Shown: piece after piece, positions 22,441 through 31,456 of the stretch
Numbering within the stretch: the first letter of the stretch is position 1
Layout: every line of letters starts with the position of its first letter
Assembly: GCA_964448135.1 (NCBI GenBank)
Contig: CAYUVH010000040.1
Coordinates: 1-64,000 of the forward strand
Origin: CAYUVH01 sp964448135
GTDB taxonomy: Bacteria > Verrucomicrobiota > Verrucomicrobiia > Limisphaerales > UBA8199
Length of the DNA: 64,000 bases
Direction: 5' to 3'
Translations under genes and position numbers: made by a program
Notes under the pieces: generated by a model
The model's database searches: none
What the model was told of the DNA's origin: nothing
Seen by the model: the letters and a program-made list of their open reading frames with translations, nothing else

Positions 22441-23934
22441 TTAGTTTCCGTATTGTTGGAAGAACCGGTTCTGAAAGAGACCAGCGGGGTCGTATTTACG
22501 CTTCAGGGCGAAGAAGGCGGCGGCCTGCGGGTAAGCGGCGGTGAATTGTTCGCGTGTCGCGTGCAAGCGGTAGGGCAGGTAGTACCTGCCCTGGTGGCGC
22601 AGGGTGGCGCCGATGATCTGACGCGCGGCCCCGGCCATTTTGGCTTCGCCTGCGGGAGTCCGCGCCTGGTCGAAGAGCATCACCAACGAATACATTTCCT
22701 GGTCGGCGTACCGGAGGAAGGTGTCGTCGTCGCGTTTGACCTGGCGCACGGTGATGTTGAGCAAATCCACGCCGGTGCGGGGGACGATCTCGCGCAACTC
22801 CGCCAGCAGAGGTTCGAATTGGGCGGGAGGCACGAAGGATTCCATCAGGACGTCCGTGGCGTCCTGGCTTTGGTTCTGAAAAACGGCGGCGGGTTCAGAC
22901 AGGAGGTCATTTCGCTCGGCGACGCCGCTGGAGAGAAACGGCGCGAGACGCTTTTCGGCGTTCCAGCGCAGGCGCTTGCCGTAGTCGCTTCCGGCGCTGC
23001 CGCGAAAAATCGTGCGGCTTAGACGAGGGTTGGCGGCGCCGTGGAGAGGGCTGACGACGGGGCCGTTGGTGGGCTGACGCCGCAGCACGTTCAAGATGGC
23101 ATCCTGGAGAAAGTTTTCCCGGGTCACGCGCAGCCGGCCGTAGACCATGGCGATGTCATTGGATTCAGAGAGCCGATGCCGCAAGGTTTCAGCGTAGGCT
23201 GCGGCGGTAATGACCTCCCGCTCCAACGTGTAGCGTTCGTTGGGGACGATTCGCAGGCGAACATCGAGGATGATGCCGAAGAGCCCGTAGCCGCCGAGCG
23301 CCAGCGAGAAGAGTTCGCGGTTCTCCGTCCGGCTGCAATTGACCACCTGCCCGTCCGCCAGCATCAGCCGAAAGGATTCAACCGTGGAGGCGATGGGCGG
23401 CCGATCCGCCTGCCAGCCGTGGCAATTCACACTAAGCGAACCGCCGAGGGAAAAATCGTCGTTGGACTGCATTACCTCCACCGAACAACCATTGCGATTG
23501 AGATACGCAATCACGTCATGCCACCGTGCCCCGCTGCCGGCGTGGAGGATATGGTTCGAAGACTCCAACTCAAGCTGGTTGAACGCGGCCATGTCCACCA
23601 CGATGCCGTTGCTGGCAATGGTGTGCCCGCCCATGCTGTGGCGCGCGCCTGCGATGGCAACCGGCAAGTGCCCGGCGCGAGCGCGTTCGAGCAGTTTTGC
23701 CAACTGCGCTTCGGCGTCCGCGGAGGCGGCGGGAATTGGCCACACTTCGGCAACGCGGGTTTCATTCAAGCGGCTGGCATCGTCGACGTTGCCGGCAGCG
23801 GGTGGGCGGTGATCGTGGCGGTCGGTGTACCAGGTTTTGAGCAGGTGCCAGGCCGGATGGGCGATGAGCGCCAGGGCAATCAACGCGGAAATTCCCGCGC
23901 CGATCAGAAATCTTTTGAGGATGCGACGTTTCAT
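22441..23934 (-). CDS. Membrane-anchored FAD-binding oxidase (VAO/aldonolactone oxidase-like)
   Basis: 497 residues from ATG 23934. An N-terminal helix (FLIGAGISALIALALIAHPA) anchors the protein. A PCMH-type FAD-binding domain (about 85-270) shows VAIAGARHSMGGHT, IVVDMAAFNQ, VMQSNDDFSLGGSLSVNCHG and GGYGLFGIILDVRL. The remaining part is the substrate domain ending in KYDPAGLFQNRFFQQYG, the usual C-terminal FAD/substrate loop of this group. H in GARHSMGG is a candidate for covalent flavin attachment. Relatives oxidise sugar lactones or alditols; the substrate is unknown. Ten upstream codons in frame are unconserved and were dropped. The stop is 37 bases before the leu promoter. Confidence 0.85.
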   Translation of the reverse strand: MKRRILKRFLIGAGISALIALALIAHPAWHLLKTWYTDRHDHRPPAAGNVDDASRLNETRVAEVWPIPAASADAEAQLAKLLERARAGHLPVAIAGARHSMGGHTIASNGIVVDMAAFNQLELESSNHILHAGSGARWHDVIAYLNRNGCSVEVMQSNDDFSLGGSLSVNCHGWQADRPPIASTVESFRLMLADGQVVNCSRTENRELFSLALGGYGLFGIILDVRLRIVPNERYTLEREVITAAAYAETLRHRLSESNDIAMVYGRLRVTRENFLQDAILNVLRRQPTNGPVVSPLHGAANPRLSRTIFRGSAGSDYGKRLRWNAEKRLAPFLSSGVAERNDLLSEPAAVFQNQSQDATDVLMESFVPPAQFEPLLAELREIVPRTGVDLLNITVRQVKRDDDTFLRYADQEMYSLVMLFDQARTPAGEAKMAGAARQIIGATLRHQGRYYLPYRLHATREQFTAAYPQAAAFFALKRKYDPAGLFQNRFFQQYGN

Positions 23935-24056
23935 CCAACCTTCCTTGTTTTCAATCTGGCGCAAAGATTGGCGCGTGGCAATCGGGAAATCTGACCGGTG
24001 AAACCGATAACCCGGCTTGTCAAACCCGCCGCAATCCGTTACTTGCGGCGGGACGC

Positions 24057-24425
24057 ATGAGCTGGAAACGCAAACTCTCGGGCGGAGTGCTGGCGACCAT
24101 CGGCTTCCTGCTCTCGCCGCTTTCGTGGTGGAACGACCTCTTTATCAACGTTCCGCTGGCGTTGGGTTTCGCGTGGCTGGTGGGTTTGGTGTTCCCGAAT
24201 TCCTTCCTGGTGGCGTGCGTGGTGGGCTACTGGCTGACGAATGTGATCGGGTTTGTGCTGATGCACAAAGGGGTGCAACAAGCCGTCACTGACAAGCCGA
24301 AGGGTTACTCGCTGAAGGATTTATTGAGAGACGTGGCGATCTCGCTGGCTTACACGGCTTTGATCGTGGGTTTGGTTAAATGGGGGGTGCTCAAGCCGGT
24401 CCAGGCGTATTTTCAGGGGCGATAA
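24057..24425 (+). CDS. Small integral membrane protein of unknown function
   Basis: 122 residues with about three hydrophobic segments: LATIGFLLSPLSWWNDLFIN, LALGFAWLVGLVFPNSFLVA, and the C-terminal LAYTALIVGLVKWGVL, plus a central GYWLTNVIGFVLMH. I recognise no named family, although similar 120-residue proteins occur widely in Verrucomicrobia and Planctomycetes. A weak promoter is possible at TTGTCA (24017) with a 17-base spacer. The next gene starts 16 bases downstream. Confidence 0.75.
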   Translation: MSWKRKLSGGVLATIGFLLSPLSWWNDLFINVPLALGFAWLVGLVFPNSFLVACVVGYWLTNVIGFVLMHKGVQQAVTDKPKGYSLKDLLRDVAISLAYTALIVGLVKWGVLKPVQAYFQGR

Positions 24426-24440
24426 CTCGAAAGGTGACTC

Positions 24441-26480
24441 ATGGAAAAATTCCTGTTTCGCAACGCGACGTGGTTGGTGGTGGCATTGGGGGCGATCATG
24501 CCGGGTCGCGCAGAGGGTTTGAAGGTGGCCGCCGTGCGATATGTGCCCGATGTGGCGTTTCCACAGTACGTGCATTTGTGGTCCGAGAATTGGGGCGTGC
24601 AGGGCGAGGACGGCGAGCCCAGGACCTACGCGGCCAAATCCATGCCGTTGGGAGCGTATGTGCATTTGGTCGTGCGGAATGAGGGAACGGAGCCGGCGAC
24701 GATTTCTGACGTGAAGTTGGAGGGGGTGAGTTTGAAGGAGGCGATCGCGTTCTCAAAGCAGAAAGCGGCGCGGCGCGAACCGGCGAGCATTCGTTTCTCG
24801 AAGCTGCCCCCGGACCAAATCGAAAAGCTGATTGCGTTGGGCGAGCCGGTGTGGTGGAAGATGGACCCGGTGAAGGTTGCACCGGGTGGTTTCGCGGAAG
24901 TCGTGGTGCGCTTGCGCCGGCCGATGACGAATGCGGCGACAGCGGAGGTCGTGAGCGACCGGGGGGCCGCCGTCAGCCCCGTCGGCCAGCAGGAAGTGGC
25001 GCGTATTGAGAGCGTCAGTTTTGATCCGGCGCTGAACCGGCTTTATGCATATATGCGGCCACCCGCAAGTGGGTCAGGGGCGCCAAAAGTTTTCTTTGAT
25101 GGCGAAGACATGACCGCGACAGCGAAAGTTCTTTCAGACCGCGGAACGGACGTCTGGCCGGTGTTGGTCCCACTGGCGAAGCCATTGGAGAAGGGATCAC
25201 AGCATTTCGTACAGTTGAGTTTCGAAGGCGGGGCGACAGCCAGTGCGGCGGTGCGGGCGTTTGCGGATGAATTTGTTTACGGGATGTGGGGTTACGTGAA
25301 CCAGGGGGACACACCCGAGGCGCGGGTGGATTTTTACCTGGGCGATTTGAAGCGGCACAACGTGAACACGGTGATGCATTCGTATGGGGGCGAGGTGGGG
25401 AAGTATCTGGCGGGCACGAATGGAGTTGAGCACGCGAAGCAAACGGGAGTTCGCGCGATGCGGCCGGGTCCGGGAAATGATTTGAACCCGGTGTATTACT
25501 TCCTGATGGACGAGCCGGACGCGCATGATTACGCGGTGAACCAACTCCCATTGCCGCAACGGCTGGGGACCCTGGGACAGGATGTGGTGCGGACGAGTGT
25601 CGAATTTCGCGCGGCCGACGCGAAGACCCCGCAGTTGCTGAATCTCGACAACACGTACAAGCCGGAGAATTGGTACACGTACGCGCAATTGCCGGATGTG
25701 TGCTGCGCGGACCCATACTTTCAGGAGCAGCAGAGGATTGTATGGACGAGGAAACCGGCCTGGGCGGCTTCATTCGTGAAGCCGTGGTATGTGCTGGGCG
25801 TGGCGACGATCTGCAACTGGGCGTGCGCGCCCAAGCCGCTGCACATCATCCTGAATTCCGTGTGCCATGGCTCGGGGCCGGACGGATTCCGATACGCAAC
25901 GCCCGAGGAAAAGACGGTGGAGCTTTTCTATGCGCTGGGGGCGGGAACGAAGAGCTTTTCGTATTGGTGGTACACGCCCTCCGGAGAGTTCAAGGGTTGT
26001 GGCGCCCCGGAGAAGGAAGCGGTGGCATTGTGGCGGCAGATCGGATTGCTGGGGGCGCAGGTGCGGACGGCGGGGCCCATTTTGACGAGGAGTTGCCCGG
26101 CGACGGTGCCGGTGAAGGCGCCGGCGAAGTTATGGACGCGGACACTTCTGTCGGGTGCGGACACGATCGTGCTGCTGGCGGTGAATGAGGGCATCGCGAG
26201 CGATCGACTGGGCACCGTGGTGGTGCCGCTGGAAAAGGCGCCGGTGACGGTGACAGCGCCCGAATGGTTGAAGGCGAAGGAGGTGTTTGAGATTACGCCA
26301 GAAGGAGTGCGTGACGCGAACGCGAAAGTGTCCGGCCAGGAAGTGAGCCTGGATTTGGCGAACACGCGGGTGGCCCGGATGATGGTGATTACGTCGGACG
26401 ATGGGTTGCGCGGTCAGTTGGAGAAGCGATATGCGGAGAATTTTGCCGCGAATGTGAAGGAACTCCAAAAAGAAAAATGA
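24441..26480 (+). CDS. Exported glycoside-hydrolase-like protein (TIM-barrel type, family unassigned)
   Basis: 679 residues. The signal peptide is MEKFLFRNATWLVVALGAIM ... GRA. An N-terminal region (about 25-270) looks like beta-sandwiches. The central 275-560 region resembles a glycosidase TIM barrel: DFYLGDLKRHNVNTVMHSYG, YYFLMDEPDAHDY (the DEP motif could supply the acid) and the aromatic SYWWYTPSGEF. The C-terminal part (LLAVNEG, VTVTAPEWL) is again beta-rich. I cannot assign a CAZy family. The start is supported by AAAGGTGA 5 bases upstream. The next gene encodes another exported carbohydrate-active-like protein, so the pair may act on one substrate. Confidence 0.75.
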   Translation: MEKFLFRNATWLVVALGAIMPGRAEGLKVAAVRYVPDVAFPQYVHLWSENWGVQGEDGEPRTYAAKSMPLGAYVHLVVRNEGTEPATISDVKLEGVSLKEAIAFSKQKAARREPASIRFSKLPPDQIEKLIALGEPVWWKMDPVKVAPGGFAEVVVRLRRPMTNAATAEVVSDRGAAVSPVGQQEVARIESVSFDPALNRLYAYMRPPASGSGAPKVFFDGEDMTATAKVLSDRGTDVWPVLVPLAKPLEKGSQHFVQLSFEGGATASAAVRAFADEFVYGMWGYVNQGDTPEARVDFYLGDLKRHNVNTVMHSYGGEVGKYLAGTNGVEHAKQTGVRAMRPGPGNDLNPVYYFLMDEPDAHDYAVNQLPLPQRLGTLGQDVVRTSVEFRAADAKTPQLLNLDNTYKPENWYTYAQLPDVCCADPYFQEQQRIVWTRKPAWAASFVKPWYVLGVATICNWACAPKPLHIILNSVCHGSGPDGFRYATPEEKTVELFYALGAGTKSFSYWWYTPSGEFKGCGAPEKEAVALWRQIGLLGAQVRTAGPILTRSCPATVPVKAPAKLWTRTLLSGADTIVLLAVNEGIASDRLGTVVVPLEKAPVTVTAPEWLKAKEVFEITPEGVRDANAKVSGQEVSLDLANTRVARMMVITSDDGLRGQLEKRYAENFAANVKELQKEK

Positions 26481-26527
26481 AGAGCGCGGAGTGGGAATGG
26501 CGAGGCCGCGGTGATGCGAATCAAAGC

Positions 26528-27997
26528 ATGATACGAGCAAGTGTATTGGCAATCGGGCTCGCGGTTGTGGCCGCACGGGCAGGTGGCGTTGAGGGGCCGC
26601 TGGATATCGGGACGGGGCCGGTGCTGTTTGTGGATTCGTATTTTGTGGGGTCGCTGTCGAATGCGACGCTGGCGATGCAGCGACCCGTGCCGCGGGAGGT
26701 GGTGTTTCGATTCGATGCGCCCTGGGAAGGGCCGGAATGCGCATACATCACCGTCCTGAAGGACAGGGAAAATTTCCGGATGTATTATCGTGGCGGAGGA
26801 GAGACGACGGAAGAGGTCACCTGCATGGCCGAGAGCAGGGATGGCGTGAATTGGGAACGGCCAAACCTTGGGTTATTCGAGTTCAAAGGATCGAAAAGCA
26901 ATAATATCGTCTATCGCGGGACGACGAAGGCGTACAGCGAATCGCATAACTTCGCCCCGTTTATTGATGCAAATCCGGCGGCGAAGCCTGAAGACCGATA
27001 TAAGGCGCTGGCGCTGACGAAATACCGGGACCCGAGCGGCGAGCGAAAGCGGGCGTTGGGTGCGCTGGCGTCGCCGGATGGCATTCACTGGCGCAAGCTG
27101 CAGGAGGGACCGATCATCACGAGCGGAGGGTTTGATTCGCAGAACCTGGCATTTTGGGACGAGCCGCACGGGAAGTACGCCTGCTATTTTCGCGAAGGAC
27201 GGAACGGAGTGCGGAGCGTGCGGCGCGCGCTGTCGGCAGATTTTCTGCACTGGTCCGACCCGGAATGGATTGAGTATGGCAGCGCTCCGGCGGAGCAGTT
27301 TTATACAAGTGCGATCACGCCGTATTTTCGGAACGGGAATCTGTATCTCGGTTTTCCGATGCGATTTGTGCCGGAACGGAAGGAGGTGGGCGCCGATGCG
27401 AGGAAGGTGGACGCTTTGTCTGATGGCGTGATGATTTCGAGCCACGACGGGCTGAACTTTTACCGGGAGTTTATGGAGGCATTTATCCGGCCGGGTTTGG
27501 ATGCGCGCAATTGGGGGAACGGGCACGGGAACAATACGCCGAGCTGGGGCCTGGTGCCGACGGGGCCGGCGGAGATGTCTTTGTATTGGGCCGAGCATTA
27601 TGGCGCGGATTACAGCAGCAAGGTGGGCAAACTGGAACGCGGATCACCGCCACAATTGCGACGAGGGACGTTGCGGTTGGACGGATTGGGTTCGGTGGAT
27701 GGGCGCTACCGGGGTGGGGAAATGGTGACGAAGGCGTTTGTGGGCCGCGGAGGCAAGTTGCGGCTGAACTATGCGACTTCGGCGGCGGGAAGCATCCGGG
27801 TGGAGGTGCAGGATGAGCAGGGGGCGCCTTTGCCGGGGCTTGCGGCGGAGGAATGCGAGGAGATTTACGGCGATGAATTGGCCAGGCCCGTGGGTTGGAA
27901 GAGTGGCGGCAGCCTGGCGCCGCTGCAAGGGCGGGCGTTAAAGCTGCGGTTTATTTTGAAGGACGCGGATATCTATTCGCTGCAAATGGCACCCTGA
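26528..27997 (+). CDS. Exported five-bladed beta-propeller glycosidase-like protein
   Basis: 489 residues from ATG 26528, which begins a signal peptide (MIRASVLAIGLAVVAARAGG). The body starts with the GPVLFVDSYFV segment common to a large PVC-group family related to GH32/GH43/GH130 propellers. Repeated Trp/Asp motifs follow: RMYYRGGGE, AESRDGVNWERP, LASPDGIHWRKL, LSADFLHWSDPEW and ISSHDGLNFYREF. A C-terminal beta-sandwich (AGSIRVEVQDEQGAPLPGL) completes it. Function is probably binding or cleaving a glycan; catalytic acids are not obvious. An alternative ATG at 26477 would overlap the upstream stop (ATGA) but adds 17 unconserved residues. Confidence 0.78.
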   Translation: MIRASVLAIGLAVVAARAGGVEGPLDIGTGPVLFVDSYFVGSLSNATLAMQRPVPREVVFRFDAPWEGPECAYITVLKDRENFRMYYRGGGETTEEVTCMAESRDGVNWERPNLGLFEFKGSKSNNIVYRGTTKAYSESHNFAPFIDANPAAKPEDRYKALALTKYRDPSGERKRALGALASPDGIHWRKLQEGPIITSGGFDSQNLAFWDEPHGKYACYFREGRNGVRSVRRALSADFLHWSDPEWIEYGSAPAEQFYTSAITPYFRNGNLYLGFPMRFVPERKEVGADARKVDALSDGVMISSHDGLNFYREFMEAFIRPGLDARNWGNGHGNNTPSWGLVPTGPAEMSLYWAEHYGADYSSKVGKLERGSPPQLRRGTLRLDGLGSVDGRYRGGEMVTKAFVGRGGKLRLNYATSAAGSIRVEVQDEQGAPLPGLAAEECEEIYGDELARPVGWKSGGSLAPLQGRALKLRFILKDADIYSLQMAP

Positions 27998-28085
27998 ACG
28001 CGGGTGGAAAGCGGATTGCGCCGGGAGAAGCCGGGGAGGTTCTCCGGAGAGGTGGCGCAGAGGTCCACCGGCTCGTCGACGACGA

Positions 28086-29303
28086 CTAACCCAGAAACGC
28101 CGCATGAACGGCTTTCATGGCGGCTTCGCCTTTGGCGAGGTCGATCACGACGGAGACCTTGATTTCGCTGGTGGAAATCATGTCGATGTTCACGCCTTCT
28201 TTCGCCAGGGTCTCGAAGAGTTTGCCGGCAACGCCGGTGTGGCTCTTCATCCCGACGCCGACGATGGAGAGTTTGCCGATCTTGTCGGTGGCGATGACCT
28301 GGCCGAAACCGATTTCGGATTTGAGGCCATCAATGACCTTCTGGGCTTTGAGGAGGTCGGGCTTGTCCAGGGTGAAGGAGAGGTCAGTGGCGGGTTTGCC
28401 GCTGCCGTGGCTGATGTTCTGGACGATCATGTCCACGTTGATATTGGCGTCGCCGATGGCCTTGAAGACGCGGGCGGCGGTGCCGGGTTTATCGGGGACG
28501 GCCACGAGGGTGATCTTGGCCTGGTTTTTGTCGAGCGAAACGCCGCGCACGACGATGCCCTCCATGTTGCGGGTTTCCTCTTTCACAATGGTTCCTGGGT
28601 TGTCGTTTAAGCTGGAGCGGACTTCGAAGATGACGCCGAATTTTTTCGCGAATTCGACGGAGCGGGATTGCATGACCTTGGCGCCGAGGCTGGCGAGCTC
28701 GAGCATTTCGTCGTAGGAAATTTCCTCGAGCTTGCGGGCGTTGGGGACGATGCGGGGATCGGCGGTGTAAACACCATCCACGTCGGTGAAAATCTGGCAG
28801 AGATCGGCCTTGAGGGCGGCGGCGAGGGCGATGGCGGTGAGGTCGGAGCCGCCGCGGCCGAGGGTGGTGACCTGGCCTTCGTGGGTCTGGCCCTGGAAGC
28901 CGGCGACGATGACGACGCGGCCCTGGTTCAGCAGGTCATGAACTTTCTTGGGCGTGATGTTCTGGATCTTGGCCTTGTTGTGGACGCCGTCGGTGAAGAT
29001 GCCGGCCTGGGCGCCGGTGAGGGAAACGGCCGGCACGTTGATGGCGTGCAGAGCAATGGCGGTGAGCGCGATGGTGGTTTGTTCGCCGGTGGCGAGCAGG
29101 ACGTCCATTTCGCGCTCGTCGGGCAGCGGCATGATTTCCCGCGCCATCTTGATGAGGTTGTCCGTCACGCCGCTCATGGCGGAAACGACGACGACGATTT
29201 TGTCGCCTTTGGCGCGGGATTGGGCGACGCGGGTGGCGACGTTTTTGATGCGCTCGGGGGTGCCGACCGAGGTGCCGCCGTACTTTTGGACTATCAGAGC
29301 CAT
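28086..29303 (-). CDS. lysC: Aspartate kinase (LysC, monofunctional)
   Basis: 405 residues. VQKYGGTSVGTPERI is the N-terminal kinase signature, followed by GFQGQT, TLGRGGSDLTAIALA and the FTDVDGVYTADPR loop. Two C-terminal ACT domains (about 265-405; VSLDKNQAKITLVAVPDKPG and LSIVGVGMKSHTGVAGKLFE) bind lysine and/or threonine. It phosphorylates aspartate, the first step to Lys, Thr, Met and diaminopimelate. The homoserine dehydrogenase gene lies upstream on the same strand, separated by 219 bases that carry a dispersed repeat. The single-gene alpha/beta type may have an internal beta start, but none was obvious. Confidence 0.96.
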   Translation of the reverse strand: MALIVQKYGGTSVGTPERIKNVATRVAQSRAKGDKIVVVVSAMSGVTDNLIKMAREIMPLPDEREMDVLLATGEQTTIALTAIALHAINVPAVSLTGAQAGIFTDGVHNKAKIQNITPKKVHDLLNQGRVVIVAGFQGQTHEGQVTTLGRGGSDLTAIALAAALKADLCQIFTDVDGVYTADPRIVPNARKLEEISYDEMLELASLGAKVMQSRSVEFAKKFGVIFEVRSSLNDNPGTIVKEETRNMEGIVVRGVSLDKNQAKITLVAVPDKPGTAARVFKAIGDANINVDMIVQNISHGSGKPATDLSFTLDKPDLLKAQKVIDGLKSEIGFGQVIATDKIGKLSIVGVGMKSHTGVAGKLFETLAKEGVNIDMISTSEIKVSVVIDLAKGEAAMKAVHAAFLG

Positions 29304-29357
29304 GTGCTGGGGCAGGGTAGGGATTTTAGTCGAGAATTCAAGAAAAGTCGGGAAATC

Positions 29358-29402
29358 CGAATGACGAATGTCGAATGACGAATGAAGCCCGAATGACGAA
29401 GC
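29358..29402. repeat. GAATGACGAATG-type dispersed repeat
   Basis: Tandem near-copies of GAATGACGAATG and TCGAATGACGAATG, then GAAGCCCGAATGACGAAG. Such TCATTCG arrays are well known in intergenic DNA of Verrucomicrobia and Planctomycetes, where their translations read like HSSFVIRHS. It separates lysC from hom. The rest of 29304-29522 shows further AACTTCAAACTTCAAATG-type low-complexity sequence but no gene. Confidence 0.65.
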
Positions 29403-29522
29403 TCGAAGGATCGATAATCGAGGCTCGCAGAAACTTCAAACTTCAAATGCCAAACTCCCGCCTTCGCAAGGAAGCTCCGGCGCGGCAAGTCAGGGAAGCT
29501 TCAAATTCCAAACCGTTTAAGC

Positions 29523-30836
29523 TCAGGCGAAGTCTTCGACGCGGATCATCACGGGTTTGGCTTTGACGACGGGGAGTTTGGAGATTTTTTTGAGGGCGCC
29601 GGTGACGGCGCCGTTGGGGGCGGCGTGGAGCATGAGGATCAGAGGGACGCTGGCGCCCTGGTGGCCTTCGGGCTGGATGACGGAGGAGATGCCGATTTTG
29701 GCGGCGGCGAGGATGGCGGAGATTTTTGCGAGAACGCCAGGGCGGTCGGTGACGCTGAGACGGACGAAATAGCGGGAGACCACTTTGGCGATGGGAGTGA
29801 CGGAGCCGCTTTTTTCGTGTGGGACGAAGGGCGGGACGCGGAGGCGGGTGCCGAACTTTAGGTCGAGGGCGGCGTCGCCGAGGTCGGAGAGGACGGCGCT
29901 GGCGGTGGCGTCTTTGCCGGCGCCGCGGCCGTAAAACAGAGTGTCGCCGACGACGTCGCCGCGGACGAAGACGGCGTTGAAGACGTGATTGACGCCGGCC
30001 ATGACGTGGGAATTCGGGACGAGCGCGGGATAGACGGAGACTTGGACGTCCGCGCCGGTGGCTTTGCCGGGGGCGCGTTTGATGATGCCGAGGAGTTTGA
30101 TCGTGTAGCCGAGCTGGTTGGCGAATTGGATGTCGGTCTTCGTGATGTGGCGGATGCCTTCGACGTGAATCTTGTGGTGGTTCACCCAGAAGCCGTGCGC
30201 GAGCGAGGCCAGGATGCCGATCTTGTGCTGGGCGTCGTAGCCGTCAACGTCGAGGGAGGGTTCGGCTTCGGCGTAGCCCTGGGCCTGGGCGTCCTTGAGG
30301 ACGGCGTCGAAGTCGGCGCCTTCGAGCTTCATCCGGGTGAGGATGTAATTACAGGTGCCGTTGACGATGCCGTAGAGGTGCGTGATGCGATTGCCGACGA
30401 AACCTTCGCGCAGGGCTTTGATGATGGGGATGCCGCCGCAGACGCTGGCTTCGTAGTAGAGGTTCGCGCCGCTTTTTTTGGCGGCGGCGAAAAGTTCAGG
30501 GCCGTGGGCGGAGAGCAGGGCTTTGTTGGCGGTGACAACGGTTTTGCCGAGGCCGAGCGCGGTGAGGATCATCGTGCGCGCGATGTTCGTGCCGCCGACG
30601 AGTTCGGCGACGATCTGGACCTGGGGGTCGTTGACGACGGTCTGCCAATCGGTCGTCATCTTTGCGCGAGGGATGGAATAGGGGCGCGGTTCGTCGAAGG
30701 CTTTGACGGCGACTTTGTGGACATTGACCTTCACGCCGAGGCGGGCGGCCATGAGGTCGGAGTTTTTTTCGAGGGCGTGGAAAACGCCGCTGCCGACCGT
30801 GCCGCCACCGATGAGACCGAGATTGACTTGCTGCAT
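29523..30836 (-). CDS. hom: Homoserine dehydrogenase
   Basis: 437 residues from ATG 30836. The NAD(P) site GLIGGGTVGSG is at the N terminus, TANKALLSAHG and YYEASVCGGIPIIK follow, and GIVNGTCNYILTRM plus EAEPSLDVDGYDAQHKI are diagnostic of the catalytic domain. A C-terminal ACT domain (RPGVLAKISAILAAAKIG) suggests threonine feedback. It reduces aspartate semialdehyde to homoserine. The frame extends to 30968 but the extra residues translate a dispersed repeat (SLVLGPWSLVL), so the start at MQQVNLGLIGGG is clear. lysC follows on the same strand. Confidence 0.95.
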   Translation of the reverse strand: MQQVNLGLIGGGTVGSGVFHALEKNSDLMAARLGVKVNVHKVAVKAFDEPRPYSIPRAKMTTDWQTVVNDPQVQIVAELVGGTNIARTMILTALGLGKTVVTANKALLSAHGPELFAAAKKSGANLYYEASVCGGIPIIKALREGFVGNRITHLYGIVNGTCNYILTRMKLEGADFDAVLKDAQAQGYAEAEPSLDVDGYDAQHKIGILASLAHGFWVNHHKIHVEGIRHITKTDIQFANQLGYTIKLLGIIKRAPGKATGADVQVSVYPALVPNSHVMAGVNHVFNAVFVRGDVVGDTLFYGRGAGKDATASAVLSDLGDAALDLKFGTRLRVPPFVPHEKSGSVTPIAKVVSRYFVRLSVTDRPGVLAKISAILAAAKIGISSVIQPEGHQGASVPLILMLHAAPNGAVTGALKKISKLPVVKAKPVMIRVEDFA

Positions 30837-30881
30837 AAGGAGGGCAGAGGGTGGCGGGATTGGGGGCGGAGGACAATTATA

Positions 30882-30922
30882 AAGAACCAAGCTCCAAGGA
30901 CCAAGAACCAGGGAAGCTCCAA
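30882..30922. repeat. CCAAGCTCCAAGGACCAAG-type dispersed repeat
   Basis: The sequence AAGAACCAAGCTCCAAGGAC continues with CAAGAACCAGGGAAGCTCCAA. CCAAG(A/C)TCC units of this kind are typical intergenic repeats in the PVC group; translations read LVLGAW. It lies between hom and the gene at 31028. A GGTTAAAAGG-type short tandem follows at about 30968-30988. Confidence 0.5.
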
Positions 30923-31027
30923 TGCTCATGATCCTGATCGTCTGTTGGGCGGCAGAGGAAAGCGTCAAAGTGTTAAAAGGTTAAAAGGGGAATTGGCGCG
31001 CAGTTTGCTGGCGTTGGGGTAATTATT

Positions 31028-31438
31028 ATGAAAAGGGTCATATTTACGTTGGCGTTGTTGCTGGTAGCGTTGCCGGTGTTTGCGGGGAATGAAAAGTTGA
31101 TCGGCACCTGGAAATCGAACAAGGATGCCACGGTGGCCTATCTCAAAACGCACACACAATTGAGTCCAAAGCAATTGGAGGTGCTGGGCAAGGTCCTCGG
31201 GAAGATGACGATCACCTTCGATAAAAACACGCTGACGGAGAAGTCGGGCGACTGGCAGTTTTCCACCCCGTACAAGATTATTTCCGAGACCGCGAATTCC
31301 ATCACGATCGAATCGAATGATCCACAGACCAAAAAGCCGACCAAGAGTGTGTTTGAATTCGACGGCAATTCCTTTTGGTCGCCGGAGGACAAAATCCCGG
31401 GTTACAAGGAACGGTTCGACAAGTTGACGGTGAAGTAG
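31028..31438 (+). CDS. Small exported protein, lipocalin-like
   Basis: 136 residues. The signal peptide MKRVIFTLALLLVALPVFAG is clear. The mature part begins NEKLIGTWKSN, the usual start of short lipocalin-like 'GTW' proteins in which a beta-barrel measures or binds small molecules. Alternating strands follow: KMTITFDKNTLTEKSG, DWQFSTPYKIIS, NSITIESNDP and SVFEFDGNSFWSPED. Mature length (about 117) fits this group. No enzyme function is known for it. It is followed 18 bases later by an unrelated small gene. Confidence 0.75.
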   Translation: MKRVIFTLALLLVALPVFAGNEKLIGTWKSNKDATVAYLKTHTQLSPKQLEVLGKVLGKMTITFDKNTLTEKSGDWQFSTPYKIISETANSITIESNDPQTKKPTKSVFEFDGNSFWSPEDKIPGYKERFDKLTVK

Positions 31439-31456
31439 GGCGGGCTTTGACAAACC

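Noticed and set aside
28020..28047. Hairpin GGAGAAGCCGGGGAGGTTCTCC as a bidirectional terminator between the propeller gene and lysC
   Set aside because: The stem is good, but neither side has a T run, so intrinsic termination is not supported.
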